Assembly: GCF_030519375.1 (NCBI RefSeq)
Contig: NZ_JAUMKB010000008.1
Span: 124,001-188,000 of the forward strand
DNA from: Mucilaginibacter tolerans
GTDB taxonomy: Bacteria > Bacteroidota > Bacteroidia > Sphingobacteriales > Sphingobacteriaceae
DNA length: 64,000 bases
Direction: 5' to 3'
The position numbers and the translations under genes are program-made. A model generated the notes under the pieces. That model did not search any database, was not told the DNA's origin, and worked only from the letters and a program-made list of their open reading frames with translations. Shown in pieces: positions 26,566 through 34,455 of the stretch (position 1 is its first letter; every line of letters starts with the position of its first letter).

Positions 26566-26982
26566 ATGAATTTGCCTGTTAAAAGTCTTGATGAACTCAA
26601 ACACGCTGCGGAGCAACTGATAAACTTCGGAGGTTCGGAAAAGATATTCCTTTTTTATGGTAACATGGGCGCGGGTAAAACTACGCTCATTAAATCACTT
26701 TGCGGCTGTCTTGGGACTAAAGAGACCGTAACCAGCCCTACATTTTCTATTGTGAATGAGTACCAGGGCGGATCATCCAAAATTTACCATTTCGATTTTT
26801 ATCGTTTGAAAAATCAAAGCGAGGCATTGGATTTGGGTTACGAAGAATACTTCTATTCAGGCAATTATTGCTTTATTGAGTGGCCGGAAAAGATACCCGA
26901 TTTATGGCCAGATCATTATATACGGGTGGATGTGCAGGTTGTGAGCGACAAAGAACGCCTGTTAACTTTCGCGAAAATTTAG
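26566..26982 (+). CDS. tsaE: tRNA threonylcarbamoyladenosine biosynthesis protein TsaE
   Basis: 138 residues. P-loop ATPase with Walker A as GNMGAGKTT, switch-like SPTFSIVNEYQGG, and the C-terminal CFIEWPEKIPDL, all TsaE hallmarks. With TsaB and TsaD it supports transfer of threonylcarbamoyl to A37 of ANN-decoding tRNAs; TsaE drives turnover of the complex by ATP hydrolysis. It lies between porX and alanine dehydrogenase on the same strand, an order common in Sphingobacteriaceae. Confidence 0.95.
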   Translation: MNLPVKSLDELKHAAEQLINFGGSEKIFLFYGNMGAGKTTLIKSLCGCLGTKETVTSPTFSIVNEYQGGSSKIYHFDFYRLKNQSEALDLGYEEYFYSGNYCFIEWPEKIPDLWPDHYIRVDVQVVSDKERLLTFAKI

Positions 26983-27033
26983 TTCTTCATCCCCGCTTTT
27001 TTACCTATCTTCAACAGCCAGAATTAAAGACAC

Positions 27034-28260
27034 ATGAGTTCGGAGTTATACAGTGGTTTTTCTGATGCCGCCAAACAGGCAATGATGCAGCCCCAGGAAT
27101 CGATGCTGGAGGTAAAAAGCAAAAAGAATAAGCTTCATATAGGTATACCTAAAGAAACTTCTTTTCAAGAGAACAGAGTTGCTTTAACACCGCTTTCTGT
27201 TGCTTTGCTGATCAACAATGGGCACGAAGTGATACTAGAAAGTAATGCCGGCCAGGCTGCTAAGTTTTCGGATAAAGACTACAGCGAGCAGGGTGCCAAG
27301 ATAGTTTATGACTCGAAATCAGTTTATGAGGCAAATATTATCATCAAGATTGCACCGCCTACTTTGCAAGAGATAGCGATGATGAAATCGCACCAAATAT
27401 TAATTTCTGCTTTGCAGCTGTCAACACTTCAGGCAGATTGCCTGCAGGCTTTGATGCAAAAGAAGGTCACCGCTTTGTGCTTTGAACATTTACGGGATGA
27501 AGGTAATGCATTGAGCGTTGTTAGGGCCATGAGTGAGATTGTCGGCGCTACTTCAATATTAATAGCAGCCGAATACCTGAGCAATATTTTTGATGGTAAA
27601 GGGTTAATGCTGGGCGGTATTACAGGTGTCCCACCTACAGAAATTGTGATACTTGGTGCAGGCACAGTAGGCGAGTATGCTGCGCGTACAGCCATTTCAT
27701 TAGGAGCCGAAGTGAAGGTTTTTGATCCATCAATTTACAAACTGCGCAGGTTGCAAAATAACATCGGAACCAGGGTATTTACTTCGGTTGTACAACCGAT
27801 TGTGCTGGAGAAGGCAATTACCACTTGTGACGTAGCAATTGGCGCATTGCGTGCAGAGGATGGCCGCAGTCCATGCATTGTATCTGAAAGTACTGTGAGC
27901 CGCATGAAGCCAAACTCTGTTATCATCGACGTAAGTATTGATCAGGGTGGTTGCTTTGAAACGTCAGAAATAACTAATCACACACACCCTGTCTTTCGGA
28001 AATATGATGTGATCCACTATTGTGTTCCGAACATAGCATCGCGTGTGGCACGTACCGCAACTTATGCACTCACCAATATTTTTACACCTATTTTGTTGGA
28101 TATCGGCGAACAAGGTGGATTGAAAAATGTAATATGGAGAAAGACCGGAGTTCGTAATTCGGTATACATTTATGAGGGGCAGTTAACCAGCAAATATATC
28201 GGCGAACGCTTTAATATCCCTTGTAAAGACCTGGATCTGCTCATCGTTTCTCACAGGTAA
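27034..28260 (+). CDS. ald: Alanine dehydrogenase
   Basis: 408 residues. NAD-dependent interconversion of L-alanine with pyruvate and ammonia. The N-terminal catalytic domain begins after an extension of about 35 residues with IGIPKETSFQENRVALTP (substrate-binding Arg and Lys regions), and the NAD domain shows VVILGAGTVGEYAARTAISLGAEVKVFD in pieces, with the GxGxxG dinucleotide loop. The end (VPNIASRVARTATYALTN) is also family-specific. The N-terminal extension is typical of Bacteroidota members. The start ATG lies 51 bp after tsaE. Confidence 0.92.
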   Translation: MSSELYSGFSDAAKQAMMQPQESMLEVKSKKNKLHIGIPKETSFQENRVALTPLSVALLINNGHEVILESNAGQAAKFSDKDYSEQGAKIVYDSKSVYEANIIIKIAPPTLQEIAMMKSHQILISALQLSTLQADCLQALMQKKVTALCFEHLRDEGNALSVVRAMSEIVGATSILIAAEYLSNIFDGKGLMLGGITGVPPTEIVILGAGTVGEYAARTAISLGAEVKVFDPSIYKLRRLQNNIGTRVFTSVVQPIVLEKAITTCDVAIGALRAEDGRSPCIVSESTVSRMKPNSVIIDVSIDQGGCFETSEITNHTHPVFRKYDVIHYCVPNIASRVARTATYALTNIFTPILLDIGEQGGLKNVIWRKTGVRNSVYIYEGQLTSKYIGERFNIPCKDLDLLIVSHR

Positions 28261-28322
28261 ACACTATAAGAGTAAAAAATATTGCTCAAAATCAGCGGCT
28301 TAAGAAGATTTTAAAAAAATCC

Positions 28323-28352
28323 TTGTGGAATGAAAAAAGGTGGCTATATTTG
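28323..28352 (+). promoter_or_regulatory. Promoter of tRNA-Asp
   Basis: TATATTTG matches the Bacteroidota -7 element TAnnTTTG exactly, and TTG of a -33 element lies 19 bases upstream. The predicted start point is only a few bases before the 5' end of the tRNA. Confidence 0.75.
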
Positions 28353-28363
28353 CCATCCCAAAC

Positions 28364-28437
28364 GGAGTGGTAGTTCAGCTGGTTAGAATACATGCCTGTC
28401 ACGCATGGGGTCGCGGGTTCGAGTCCCGTCCATTCCG
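28364..28437 (+). tRNA. tRNA-Asp (anticodon GTC)
   Basis: A 74-base cloverleaf. The acceptor stem GGAGTGG pairs with CCATTCC (one G-T), the D arm is GTTC-AGCTGGTTAGA, the anticodon loop reads CTGTCAC with anticodon GTC, the T arm contains GGTTCGAGTCCC, and the discriminator base is G. CCA is not encoded (CTA follows). A promoter precedes it and a terminator follows. A truncated integrase gene lies 260 bp downstream, so this tRNA is a likely integration site. Confidence 0.97.
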
Positions 28438-28461
28438 CTAAAAGGTATCAGAACCGTTTAT

Positions 28462-28496
28462 AACCGCTTAAATCAATGATTTAAGCGGTTTTTTAT
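28462..28496 (+). terminator. Intrinsic terminator of tRNA-Asp
   Basis: A perfect 13-bp stem (AACCGCTTAAATC / GATTTAAGCGGTT) with a 3-base loop is followed by a T-run, 24 bases after the tRNA. Confidence 0.92.
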
Positions 28497-28696
28497 TTTC
28501 AATCCCGCTCATTTCATACTACCATTTATGACTCAATCGGTGACCTATTCGGTGACCTGTTTTGATCCGCTAATTTAGTCACCGAATTAGCTTGTAATAA
28601 GTTGATTTTAAAGTGCTTGTGTTGATTTATTTGAGCTTAAAACAGCTCATCTGAACTCAAAATTTATGCGATTAAGTAAATTAAAATTAATGTGTT

Positions 28697-29665
28697 ATGA
28701 AAACAACCCAAAGGTTCTCAGTCCTTATCTGGGCTGACAAACGAAAAACAGATGCCGCAGGGCTGGTACCGCTCTATGCAAGGATCACTTATTTAGGAAA
28801 ACGCGCGGAAATTTCGCTTAAAAGGAGAGTGCATCCCGCTAAATGGGATGCCCAAACCGGTTTTCTCAAAGGGACAAGTCCTGAAGCCAGGAGGATCAAT
28901 GCAGATATTAATGATACGCTGGATGAGATTGACAAGGCTTTTAAATTCTTAAAGCGCACGGACGAATTTATTACCGCCGAAAAAATCAAGTTGCAGTATT
29001 TGGGTGAGGAGCCGGACAGGAAAATGCTGCTGGAAGTTTTCGACCAACATAATTCAGACCTGGCAAAACTGGTAGGGAAAGACTTTGTAAAAGCAACGCT
29101 GACAAAGTACAATACAGTCAGAAGCCGTGTTTCAGGATTTATAATACATAGGTTTCAAAAAAATGATGTGTATCTCGAACAGATAGACTTTGCCTTTGTC
29201 TCAGGCTTCGAAATGTATTTGAAGATAGAATGCGAAATTGAGCATAACACTGCCATGCGATACATCAAAAACTTGAAAAAGATCATTAGCCTGGCAGTAA
29301 ATAATAAATGGTTAATTCACAACCCGTTTAATGCCTTCAAATGTACTTACCGGAAAGTTAACCGGGATGTCCTCGAATGGGAGGAGATTGAATTATTGGC
29401 CTCGCATGAATTTAAAGTGAAGCGGCTTGACGAAGTAAGGGATACTTTTCTTTTCTGCTGCTTTACAGGGTATGCTTTTGTTGATGTAGAAAAATTAACA
29501 CGACAAAACATCGTAAGCGGTAAAGATAAGGTCTTATGGATCAAAACCACGCGCACTAAAACTGAGATCGAAGCTAATGTCCCTCTTATTCCGCAGGCAA
29601 TTGAGATTCTAAATAAATATGAAGGCCATTCATGCCGAGATGTAGAAAACAGACTGTTGCCCTAA
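28697..29665 (+). pseudogene. Tyrosine-recombinase integrase, truncated at the C-terminus
   Basis: 322 residues of the Bacteroidota phage/conjugative-element integrase type. It has an N-terminal Arm DNA-binding domain (KTTQRFSVLIWADKRKTDAAG, LYARITYLGKRAEISL), a SAM-like core-binding domain (about 100 to 205), and the first part of the catalytic domain with FLFCCFTGYAFVDVEKL. The reading stops at ENRLLP, before the HxLRH box, the second His and the nucleophilic Tyr, which normally occupy another 80 to 90 residues. In this family the first catalytic Arg should sit in the TGLR/ARxxD box, where TGYAFVDVEK has no Arg. It is therefore almost certainly inactive. It is next to tRNA-Asp, which suggests it once drove integration there. 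Confidence 0.85.
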
Positions 29666-30047
29666 TTTGCGAAATTAAGCGGTTTTTAAATTTCGGTTCA
29701 TTGAAAATTATCAAAAACACACCACCTCTCATTGCGTCTTTCGTTGCGTCTTTTTTCTGGAAAAAGACGCTTTTTGCCGTAATTAATTGAAAATGAGATG
29801 ATGTAGTCGAAGCAAATGTTCGATAAGGGGCTTTATCTTTAATTATTACATCAGTAGAAGTTTGCATTGTTAACTCTCTGTAAAAAGGTGTTATTGAGAA
29901 GCGCAGTCAATGATAGATAACTGAACATTATCTTATAGATGTGGCCGCGTTAATTTTTCTATATCCGGCCAGATCCTCATCAATTATGAAGGGTTGTCAG
30001 CACAACTTTATTATCAATCCGCCAGCGACAGCAAGCTTATGTAATGA
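29666..30047. other. Non-coding stretch between the broken integrase and hipA
   Basis: No convincing gene. A 93-codon minus-strand reading frame spans part of it and the integrase tail, but it overlaps the integrase and has no family motif I recognise. A hairpin is seen around GCGTCTTTTTTCTGGAAAAA-GACGC near 29743 to 29771. The missing integrase C-terminus is not found here in another frame. Confidence 0.55.
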
Positions 30048-31298
30048 TCAATTGCCAAAAAAGGCGGGGGACATATTTTCTTGTTCCCTGCGTGACATTC
30101 CATGTTTTCCCGCAATGGTACGCCATTGGGCAACCTGTCGTATCATATTTTCCAGAATTTTTTCTGCATCAGATGCTGCCAGCCGAAAAAATGTAGCCAC
30201 TGAAAGAGCTAATTCAGGATCTAACGAATTATCATCATCGGAAATGTTGAGTGTTAAACCCTGACCGGATGGATTGGCGTTCATGTCATAAGCTGGTGAT
30301 AACTCCCATCCACCTTCACGAAGTAGAAAGCCATGATTACGAAGGTGATCATCTGTGTTTTTGACTAGGATATTAAAAAGCATTCGCTTCCATAATTCCC
30401 GCAAATTTTCGTTAACCTGCTGCCCGTTCTGAATAATAAAACCGGCAATATCCAGATAGCTGACACCATTGTTAAAATCTGCGCCGTCCTGCTGGCCAAG
30501 CAAGGTCATTGCAGAAGCAAAGTGAATGCGTTGCCCACCGTTTCGGTCGAAACGGTTTGTCAGAAAGGTGTGATGTCTGCCGGAGTACTTGCCGAGCTGT
30601 GATTGGCTAACCCGGATACCGCAGTTTACCGCTAACTCATGGACGACCATTTCCCATGCCCCAATGTCATGATCATCGGTAACGCTTGGGAATTTAGCGA
30701 TCCACAGCCCTCCATTAGGGTCAGTTGCGCTTGCTTTAGGGCGTGCACCACCAAGCGATGAACCGGGAGCAAGTAACATATTCAGCCAACGTAATTCCTC
30801 AGTGGCGTTCATGCCTTCGTTTTCTAGGCGCTGGCTGGCGTATTCCAAATCACGGAGACTTACCCACGGTGGAGCTGCTAATTCCGTAGCATGACTTAAA
30901 AATTCACCATCTTCTGTATATTTAAATCTTAGTCCGCCCATTCGGGTTCCGTCATATATCCCAAGTAAAAAATCAGATTCCATTAAAGGTTGTATACGGC
31001 GATCTTCCTGCCGGGCGAGGATGGCCTCGCGTCTTTTCATAAGCACGCGGCCCCAGCGGTCGGGCGAGGAGTCCAGAAACATACCAAAATTCGGTTTTTC
31101 ATCGTTAAGGAACTGAGGCCCTGAATACAACTGCAAATCCGGATCAAGGATTTGTGCTTGCGGGGCCTGAAGCCATTTCGGCATATATTCGAAAGAAAAT
31201 ATTTCCTTTCCGCGAGTTGTTTCGGCGTTCAGTGTTCCAACCTGAATAGTCTCCGGCAATCCTTGCCAGTCCGCATAAACCAAAATTCTTTTTGCCAT
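30048..31298 (-). CDS. hipA: HipA-family serine/threonine kinase toxin
   Basis: 416 residues. HipA toxins phosphorylate glutamyl-tRNA synthetase or other targets and induce dormancy. Seen here: the N-subdomain (VGTLNAETTRGKEIFSFEYMPKWL split), FGMFLDSSPDRWGRVLMKRRE, the Gly-rich loop GSSLGGARPKA with the self-phosphorylation Ser and the ATP-contacting Lys, the catalytic loop NTDDHLRNHGFL and the metal-binding DMNAN. All key residues appear intact. It starts 4 bp after the stop codon of hipB, so the two are co-expressed; HipB would bind and neutralise it and repress the operon. Confidence 0.93.
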   Translation of the reverse strand: MAKRILVYADWQGLPETIQVGTLNAETTRGKEIFSFEYMPKWLQAPQAQILDPDLQLYSGPQFLNDEKPNFGMFLDSSPDRWGRVLMKRREAILARQEDRRIQPLMESDFLLGIYDGTRMGGLRFKYTEDGEFLSHATELAAPPWVSLRDLEYASQRLENEGMNATEELRWLNMLLAPGSSLGGARPKASATDPNGGLWIAKFPSVTDDHDIGAWEMVVHELAVNCGIRVSQSQLGKYSGRHHTFLTNRFDRNGGQRIHFASAMTLLGQQDGADFNNGVSYLDIAGFIIQNGQQVNENLRELWKRMLFNILVKNTDDHLRNHGFLLREGGWELSPAYDMNANPSGQGLTLNISDDDNSLDPELALSVATFFRLAASDAEKILENMIRQVAQWRTIAGKHGMSRREQENMSPAFFGN

Positions 31299-31302
31299 AA
31301 GA

Positions 31303-31611
31303 CTATTTTTTAGGGGCTCGTTCTTTAGTTAGTAAACCGGCATCTTGTAGCTTTCTGCCTAATTCATCATCTGATCCCAGTTTCAGGAAATCTTTTTCCA
31401 GCCCCATAGCAAATAATACCTGGAAATAAGCTCCCATGGCCACGGTGGGCGTACCCTTTTCGATTTGCCATAACGTAGCTCTGCTAATGCCGGCCCGTTC
31501 TGAAATCTGGGTAGTGCTCAGCTTTCGGCGTAAACGGGCAAGCTTAATGTTCTCACCCAGGTCATTAAGCACCTTTTGGGCTTTAGGTAAAAGAATCAGT
31601 TGCTGTTTCAT
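31303..31611 (-). CDS. hipB: HipB-like Xre-family antitoxin/repressor
   Basis: 102 residues. A helix-turn-helix of the Cro/C1 type covers residues 18 to 75 (LGENIKLARLRRKLSTTQISERAGISRATLWQIEKG in two parts), followed by a short C-terminal tail ending in Lys-Lys. First gene of hipBA. Its start codon lies inside the left arm of a perfect 24-bp inverted repeat that also covers the probable promoter, which fits autorepression. The N-terminal extension (KQQLILLPKAQKVLND) is typical of hipB-type antitoxins paired with this HipA group. Confidence 0.92.
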   Translation of the reverse strand: MKQQLILLPKAQKVLNDLGENIKLARLRRKLSTTQISERAGISRATLWQIEKGTPTVAMGAYFQVLFAMGLEKDFLKLGSDDELGRKLQDAGLLTKERAPKK

Positions 31612-31666
31612 AATGTTTTATATATTAAACAAAGATAGATAATTTGTTTAATATATAAAACATTAT
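31610..31666. promoter_or_regulatory. hipBA operator: perfect 24-bp inverted repeat with promoter
   Basis: Positions 31610 to 31633 and 31643 to 31666 are exact reverse complements, separated by 9 bases (GATAGATAA). On the minus strand the sequence TATCTTTG (complement of 31630 to 31637) matches the -7 element, with TTTT 19 bases upstream in place of TTTG. The operator thus covers the promoter and the hipB start codon, as expected for HipB autorepression. Confidence 0.85.
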
Positions 31667-31687
31667 AATGATTGTATTGTCCTCAAT

Positions 31688-32401
31688 TTGCAGATCGCGA
31701 ATCGAGAATATGCAAATGACATTAATCTTATTACATCTAAGCCTATCATGAATTATTTGACTGTCGACGGGATAAAACTGCTTTTATTACAGCCTGATCC
31801 AACCACTACAAAGGGACGAAGAAACCTTGCTTTATTGTCGCTCTTGTATGATACCGGTGCCCGAGTATCCGAACTTATTGACCTTACACCACAATGCATA
31901 CGGCTAAATAAACCTTTTACAGTAATAATCACCGGCAAAGGCAACAAAACCAGGGTGGTGCCACTACTGGAAGAGCAGGCCGCTATATTGAAAAACTATA
32001 TGAACGAATGCAGTTTACTGTTGCCGGAAAACATGCAGCACCCCTTATTTGCAAATTACTGGGGTGAAAAACTAACGCGTGCGGGAGTATCAAACATCGT
32101 TAATACGCACGTCAAGATGGCGATGTTGGTCAACCCTACATTAATCCCGGAAAAGATAAGTTGCCACAGTCTGCGCCACAGCCGGGCCATGTACTTGCTA
32201 CAAGCCGGTGTGAATCTTGTTTATATCCGAGATCTTTTAGGACATGAAAATATACAGACGACGGAAATATATGCGAGAGCAGACTCAAAAGCGAAACGTG
32301 AGGCGATAGAAAAAGCATACACCAAAGTGGCTCCGGACGTCAAAGTTAAACCGCTATGGTTGGGTAATGAGAAATTGATAGACTTCTTAAAGTCATTTTA
32401 A
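31688..32401 (+). pseudogene. Tyrosine recombinase, catalytic domain only (N-terminally truncated)
   Basis: About 237 codons from a TTG, or 217 from ATG at 31748 (MNYLTVDGIKLLL). All catalytic residues are seen: Arg in DTGARVSELIDL, Lys in GKGNKTRVV, HSLRH, LLGHENIQTTEIYARAD with the second His and nucleophilic Tyr. The SAM-like core-binding domain that precedes this in XerC/D-type and transposon-encoded recombinases is missing, cut off at the hipBA operator. It resembles recombinases of RIT-type or Tn554-like elements. It may be a remnant into which hipBA was placed. A functional stand-alone protein is less likely. Confidence 0.75.
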
Positions 32402-32507
32402 ATCGCAAGTATTATGTAAAGAGACTAATGGTGTTATTGATATAACTGATTGTGAATCATACGTAAACCAGCAGTCGCTTTACATAATCAATTTGTAGAC
32501 ATAAGAG

Positions 32508-32894
32508 TTGTTATGCAAAGCTTTGCATAATATCGGAAGAAAGATTACTAAACTTCGTGAGTTACGTGGCATGAAGCAAGAAACCCTTGCTGCAGAACTT
32601 GGCATTAGTCAACAAGCTATTTCTAAAATCGAACAAAGCGCTGACGTAGAGGACGACGCCCTAATAAAGATTGCTAAAGTCTTAGGCGTAACTGTTGAAG
32701 GTCTAAGGCACTTCACAGAGGATTCTGTCTTCAATAATATCAATAATTTTCACGATAATTCAATTCAGAACAATTTCAATCCGATAGAAAAGATTGTCGC
32801 CTTATATGATGACAAAGTTGCCTTGTTAGAACGGTTACTCGCAAGTGAACGCGAAAAAGTAGAATTGCTGAAAAATCAAGGCAAGGATAAGTGA
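32508..32894 (+). CDS. Xre-family transcriptional regulator with C-terminal coiled helix
   Basis: About 129 residues. Helix-turn-helix: IGRKITKLRELRGMKQETLAAELGISQQAISKIEQ in two parts, residues 9 to 60. The C-terminus has Asn-rich sequence (NNINNFHDNSIQNNFN) and a charged helix (DDKVALLERLLASEREKVELL) that may form a coiled-coil dimer. There is an in-frame stop just upstream and no ATG before the DNA-binding domain, so translation must start at TTG 32508 or TTG 32523 (or ATC). Both TTGs lie beside or inside a 20-bp palindrome, suggesting autoregulation. It stands before the lanthipeptide locus and could regulate it. Confidence 0.78.
   Translation: MLCKALHNIGRKITKLRELRGMKQETLAAELGISQQAISKIEQSADVEDDALIKIAKVLGVTVEGLRHFTEDSVFNNINNFHDNSIQNNFNPIEKIVALYDDKVALLERLLASEREKVELLKNQGKDK
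32511..32530. promoter_or_regulatory. Perfect 20-bp palindrome at the Xre gene start (probable operator)
   Basis: TTATGCAAAGCTTTGCATAA is its own reverse complement over all 20 bases and overlaps the likely start codon region of the Xre regulator. A dimeric helix-turn-helix protein could bind it and block its own translation start or promoter. Confidence 0.8.
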
Positions 32895-33241
32895 AGATAT
32901 GCAAGCTCTTAAATCGAAATTATCAATGATTTAAGTCCGTAACAGAGAGAGGACATGTAGTTCGTTCAAACAACAAATTTTTGGATCTTTTTCTTTACAA
33001 AGAAAAGAATCGCGGGCACATTAGTGATTTCCGTGCGAATCACGTTCGAAGCCTGAATATGTTTCCAGGCCTGATTTGTAGAACTACCTTTAAATAGAGC
33101 TAAAATCACTTAAATTCTCTAGAAAAAAGTTCGAAAAAAGTCCTATGGGGATCACACATTTAGGCAGAATCTCATTCGATTTTTTTCGAACTCGATGCTA
33201 AAAATCTATATTCCCCAAAAAAACCATTTCACCTCATCAAA
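32895..33241. other. Non-coding leader before the luciferase-like gene
   Basis: No gene is seen. The left end has a weak hairpin (CTTAAATC ... GATTTAAG) that may end the Xre transcript. Further right is an 11-bp inverted repeat listed separately. The rest is A/T-rich sequence. Confidence 0.6.
33129..33191. promoter_or_regulatory. 11-bp inverted repeat upstream of the luciferase-like oxidoreductase
   Basis: GTTCGAAAAAA at the left and TTTTTTCGAAC at the right are exact inverted copies with 41 bases between them. The distance to the start codon of the next gene is about 50 bp. It could be paired half-sites for a regulator or a long-range hairpin; the A/T content lowers the weight. Confidence 0.45.
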
Positions 33242-34279
33242 ATGAAATTATCTATCCTTGAACTATCTCTTGTCAAAAAAGATCAAACAAGAAGCCAGGC
33301 CTTAGCCAACAGTATTGAGCTCGCCATGTATGTGGAAACGCTAGGCTACTATCGCATGTGGGTTGCAGAACACCACAATACGCCTTATATAGCTGGTCGC
33401 GCGCCGGAAGTGCTGATTGCCGCAATCGCATCCGCCACCACGAGCATTCGGGTTGGATCAGGGGCTGTTTTGCTTAATCATTACAGTCCCTATAAGATTG
33501 CTGAAGTCTTTTGTACCTTAAATGAGCTGTTTCCCGGCCGAATTGATCTTGGTGTCGGCAGGGCGTTCAACAGACCGGCTATTGATTTTGCTTTGCAGCA
33601 GACCCGAAAAAAAATAACCAAAGGAAACTATAAGGAACAAATCGATGAATTGTTATGCTGGCTGGGGGATGACTTTCCGGGGGAACACCCGTTTGCAAGC
33701 ATCGGCTTGCACGCCGGACAAAGCCATCCTGAATTGTTTGTCCTGGGCTCCAGCTCCGGCAGCGCAAAAATGGCCGGCAAAAAAGGGGTAAGATATGCTT
33801 ACGCCGGATTTTTAAATCATCCTGAAACCGCCTACGCCGTTGATAGCTACAAGAACAGTTTTAAACGGTCAAGTGACCCGTATGGAATTATGCCCGTGGT
33901 ACCGATCGTTTGCCTTCAAGTAGTTTGTGCCGATACAGAGGCCGAAGTCCGACGACAGTTATGCCCTTCTTACCTCCTGAATCACAATTTGTCTGCGGGA
34001 AAGTTCAGCGAACCCTTCCTCTCACCTGATGAAGCGTTCCGACACCTTGGCTACTTGCCTGAAATTGAGTATTACGAAAGGGGGTCAAGAATTCTTCCGC
34101 GCATCATAGCTGGGACGCAGGGTCAGGTAACAGAACAATTGTCAGCCCTGTCATTGGATCTCGGGGTGGAAGAGTTTATGATTCAGGATGTTATAACTGA
34201 CTTGGCGGCCAGGAGGCGGTCACTTGAGCTCATGGCTCCACTTTGTCTCAGTTCGCCGGTAAATCAGGGCACATATTAA
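33242..34279 (+). CDS. LLM-class (luciferase-like) flavin-dependent oxidoreductase
   Basis: 345 residues. TIM-barrel fold of the bacterial luciferase family: KLSILELSLV at the N-terminus, LGYYRMWVAEHHNTPYIAGRAPEVLIAAIA, VGSGAVLLNHYSPYKIAEVF and DLGVGRAFNRPAID, matching the group-1 luciferase-like oxidoreductases that use FMN (or F420 in actinobacteria). The exact reaction cannot be read. It is the first plus-strand gene before the esterase and lanC, with a 177-bp gap. It may be a tailoring enzyme of the lanthipeptide, for instance a reductase or oxidase, or an unrelated neighbour. Cytoplasmic. Confidence 0.87.
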   Translation: MKLSILELSLVKKDQTRSQALANSIELAMYVETLGYYRMWVAEHHNTPYIAGRAPEVLIAAIASATTSIRVGSGAVLLNHYSPYKIAEVFCTLNELFPGRIDLGVGRAFNRPAIDFALQQTRKKITKGNYKEQIDELLCWLGDDFPGEHPFASIGLHAGQSHPELFVLGSSSGSAKMAGKKGVRYAYAGFLNHPETAYAVDSYKNSFKRSSDPYGIMPVVPIVCLQVVCADTEAEVRRQLCPSYLLNHNLSAGKFSEPFLSPDEAFRHLGYLPEIEYYERGSRILPRIIAGTQGQVTEQLSALSLDLGVEEFMIQDVITDLAARRRSLELMAPLCLSSPVNQGTY

Positions 34280-34455
34280 CTTTTAAATTAAATTCGCTTT
34301 TCTAAAATATTATCCCTTAATTAGAACAGTTTAATCATCAAAAACGGTGAATGTCCTGAAATGCTTTTTTGATTGATTGAACCAGGAACATGAACGTTCA
34401 GTAGTCAATTGTTGGTAACGGACGTCCAGCCATACCTTTTAACCTTATTTTTAAA

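Noticed and set aside
29586..29867. 93-codon minus-strand reading frame beside the integrase
   Set aside because: It overlaps the integrase tail, has no recognisable motif or promoter, and a coding role cannot be supported; it might be a relic.
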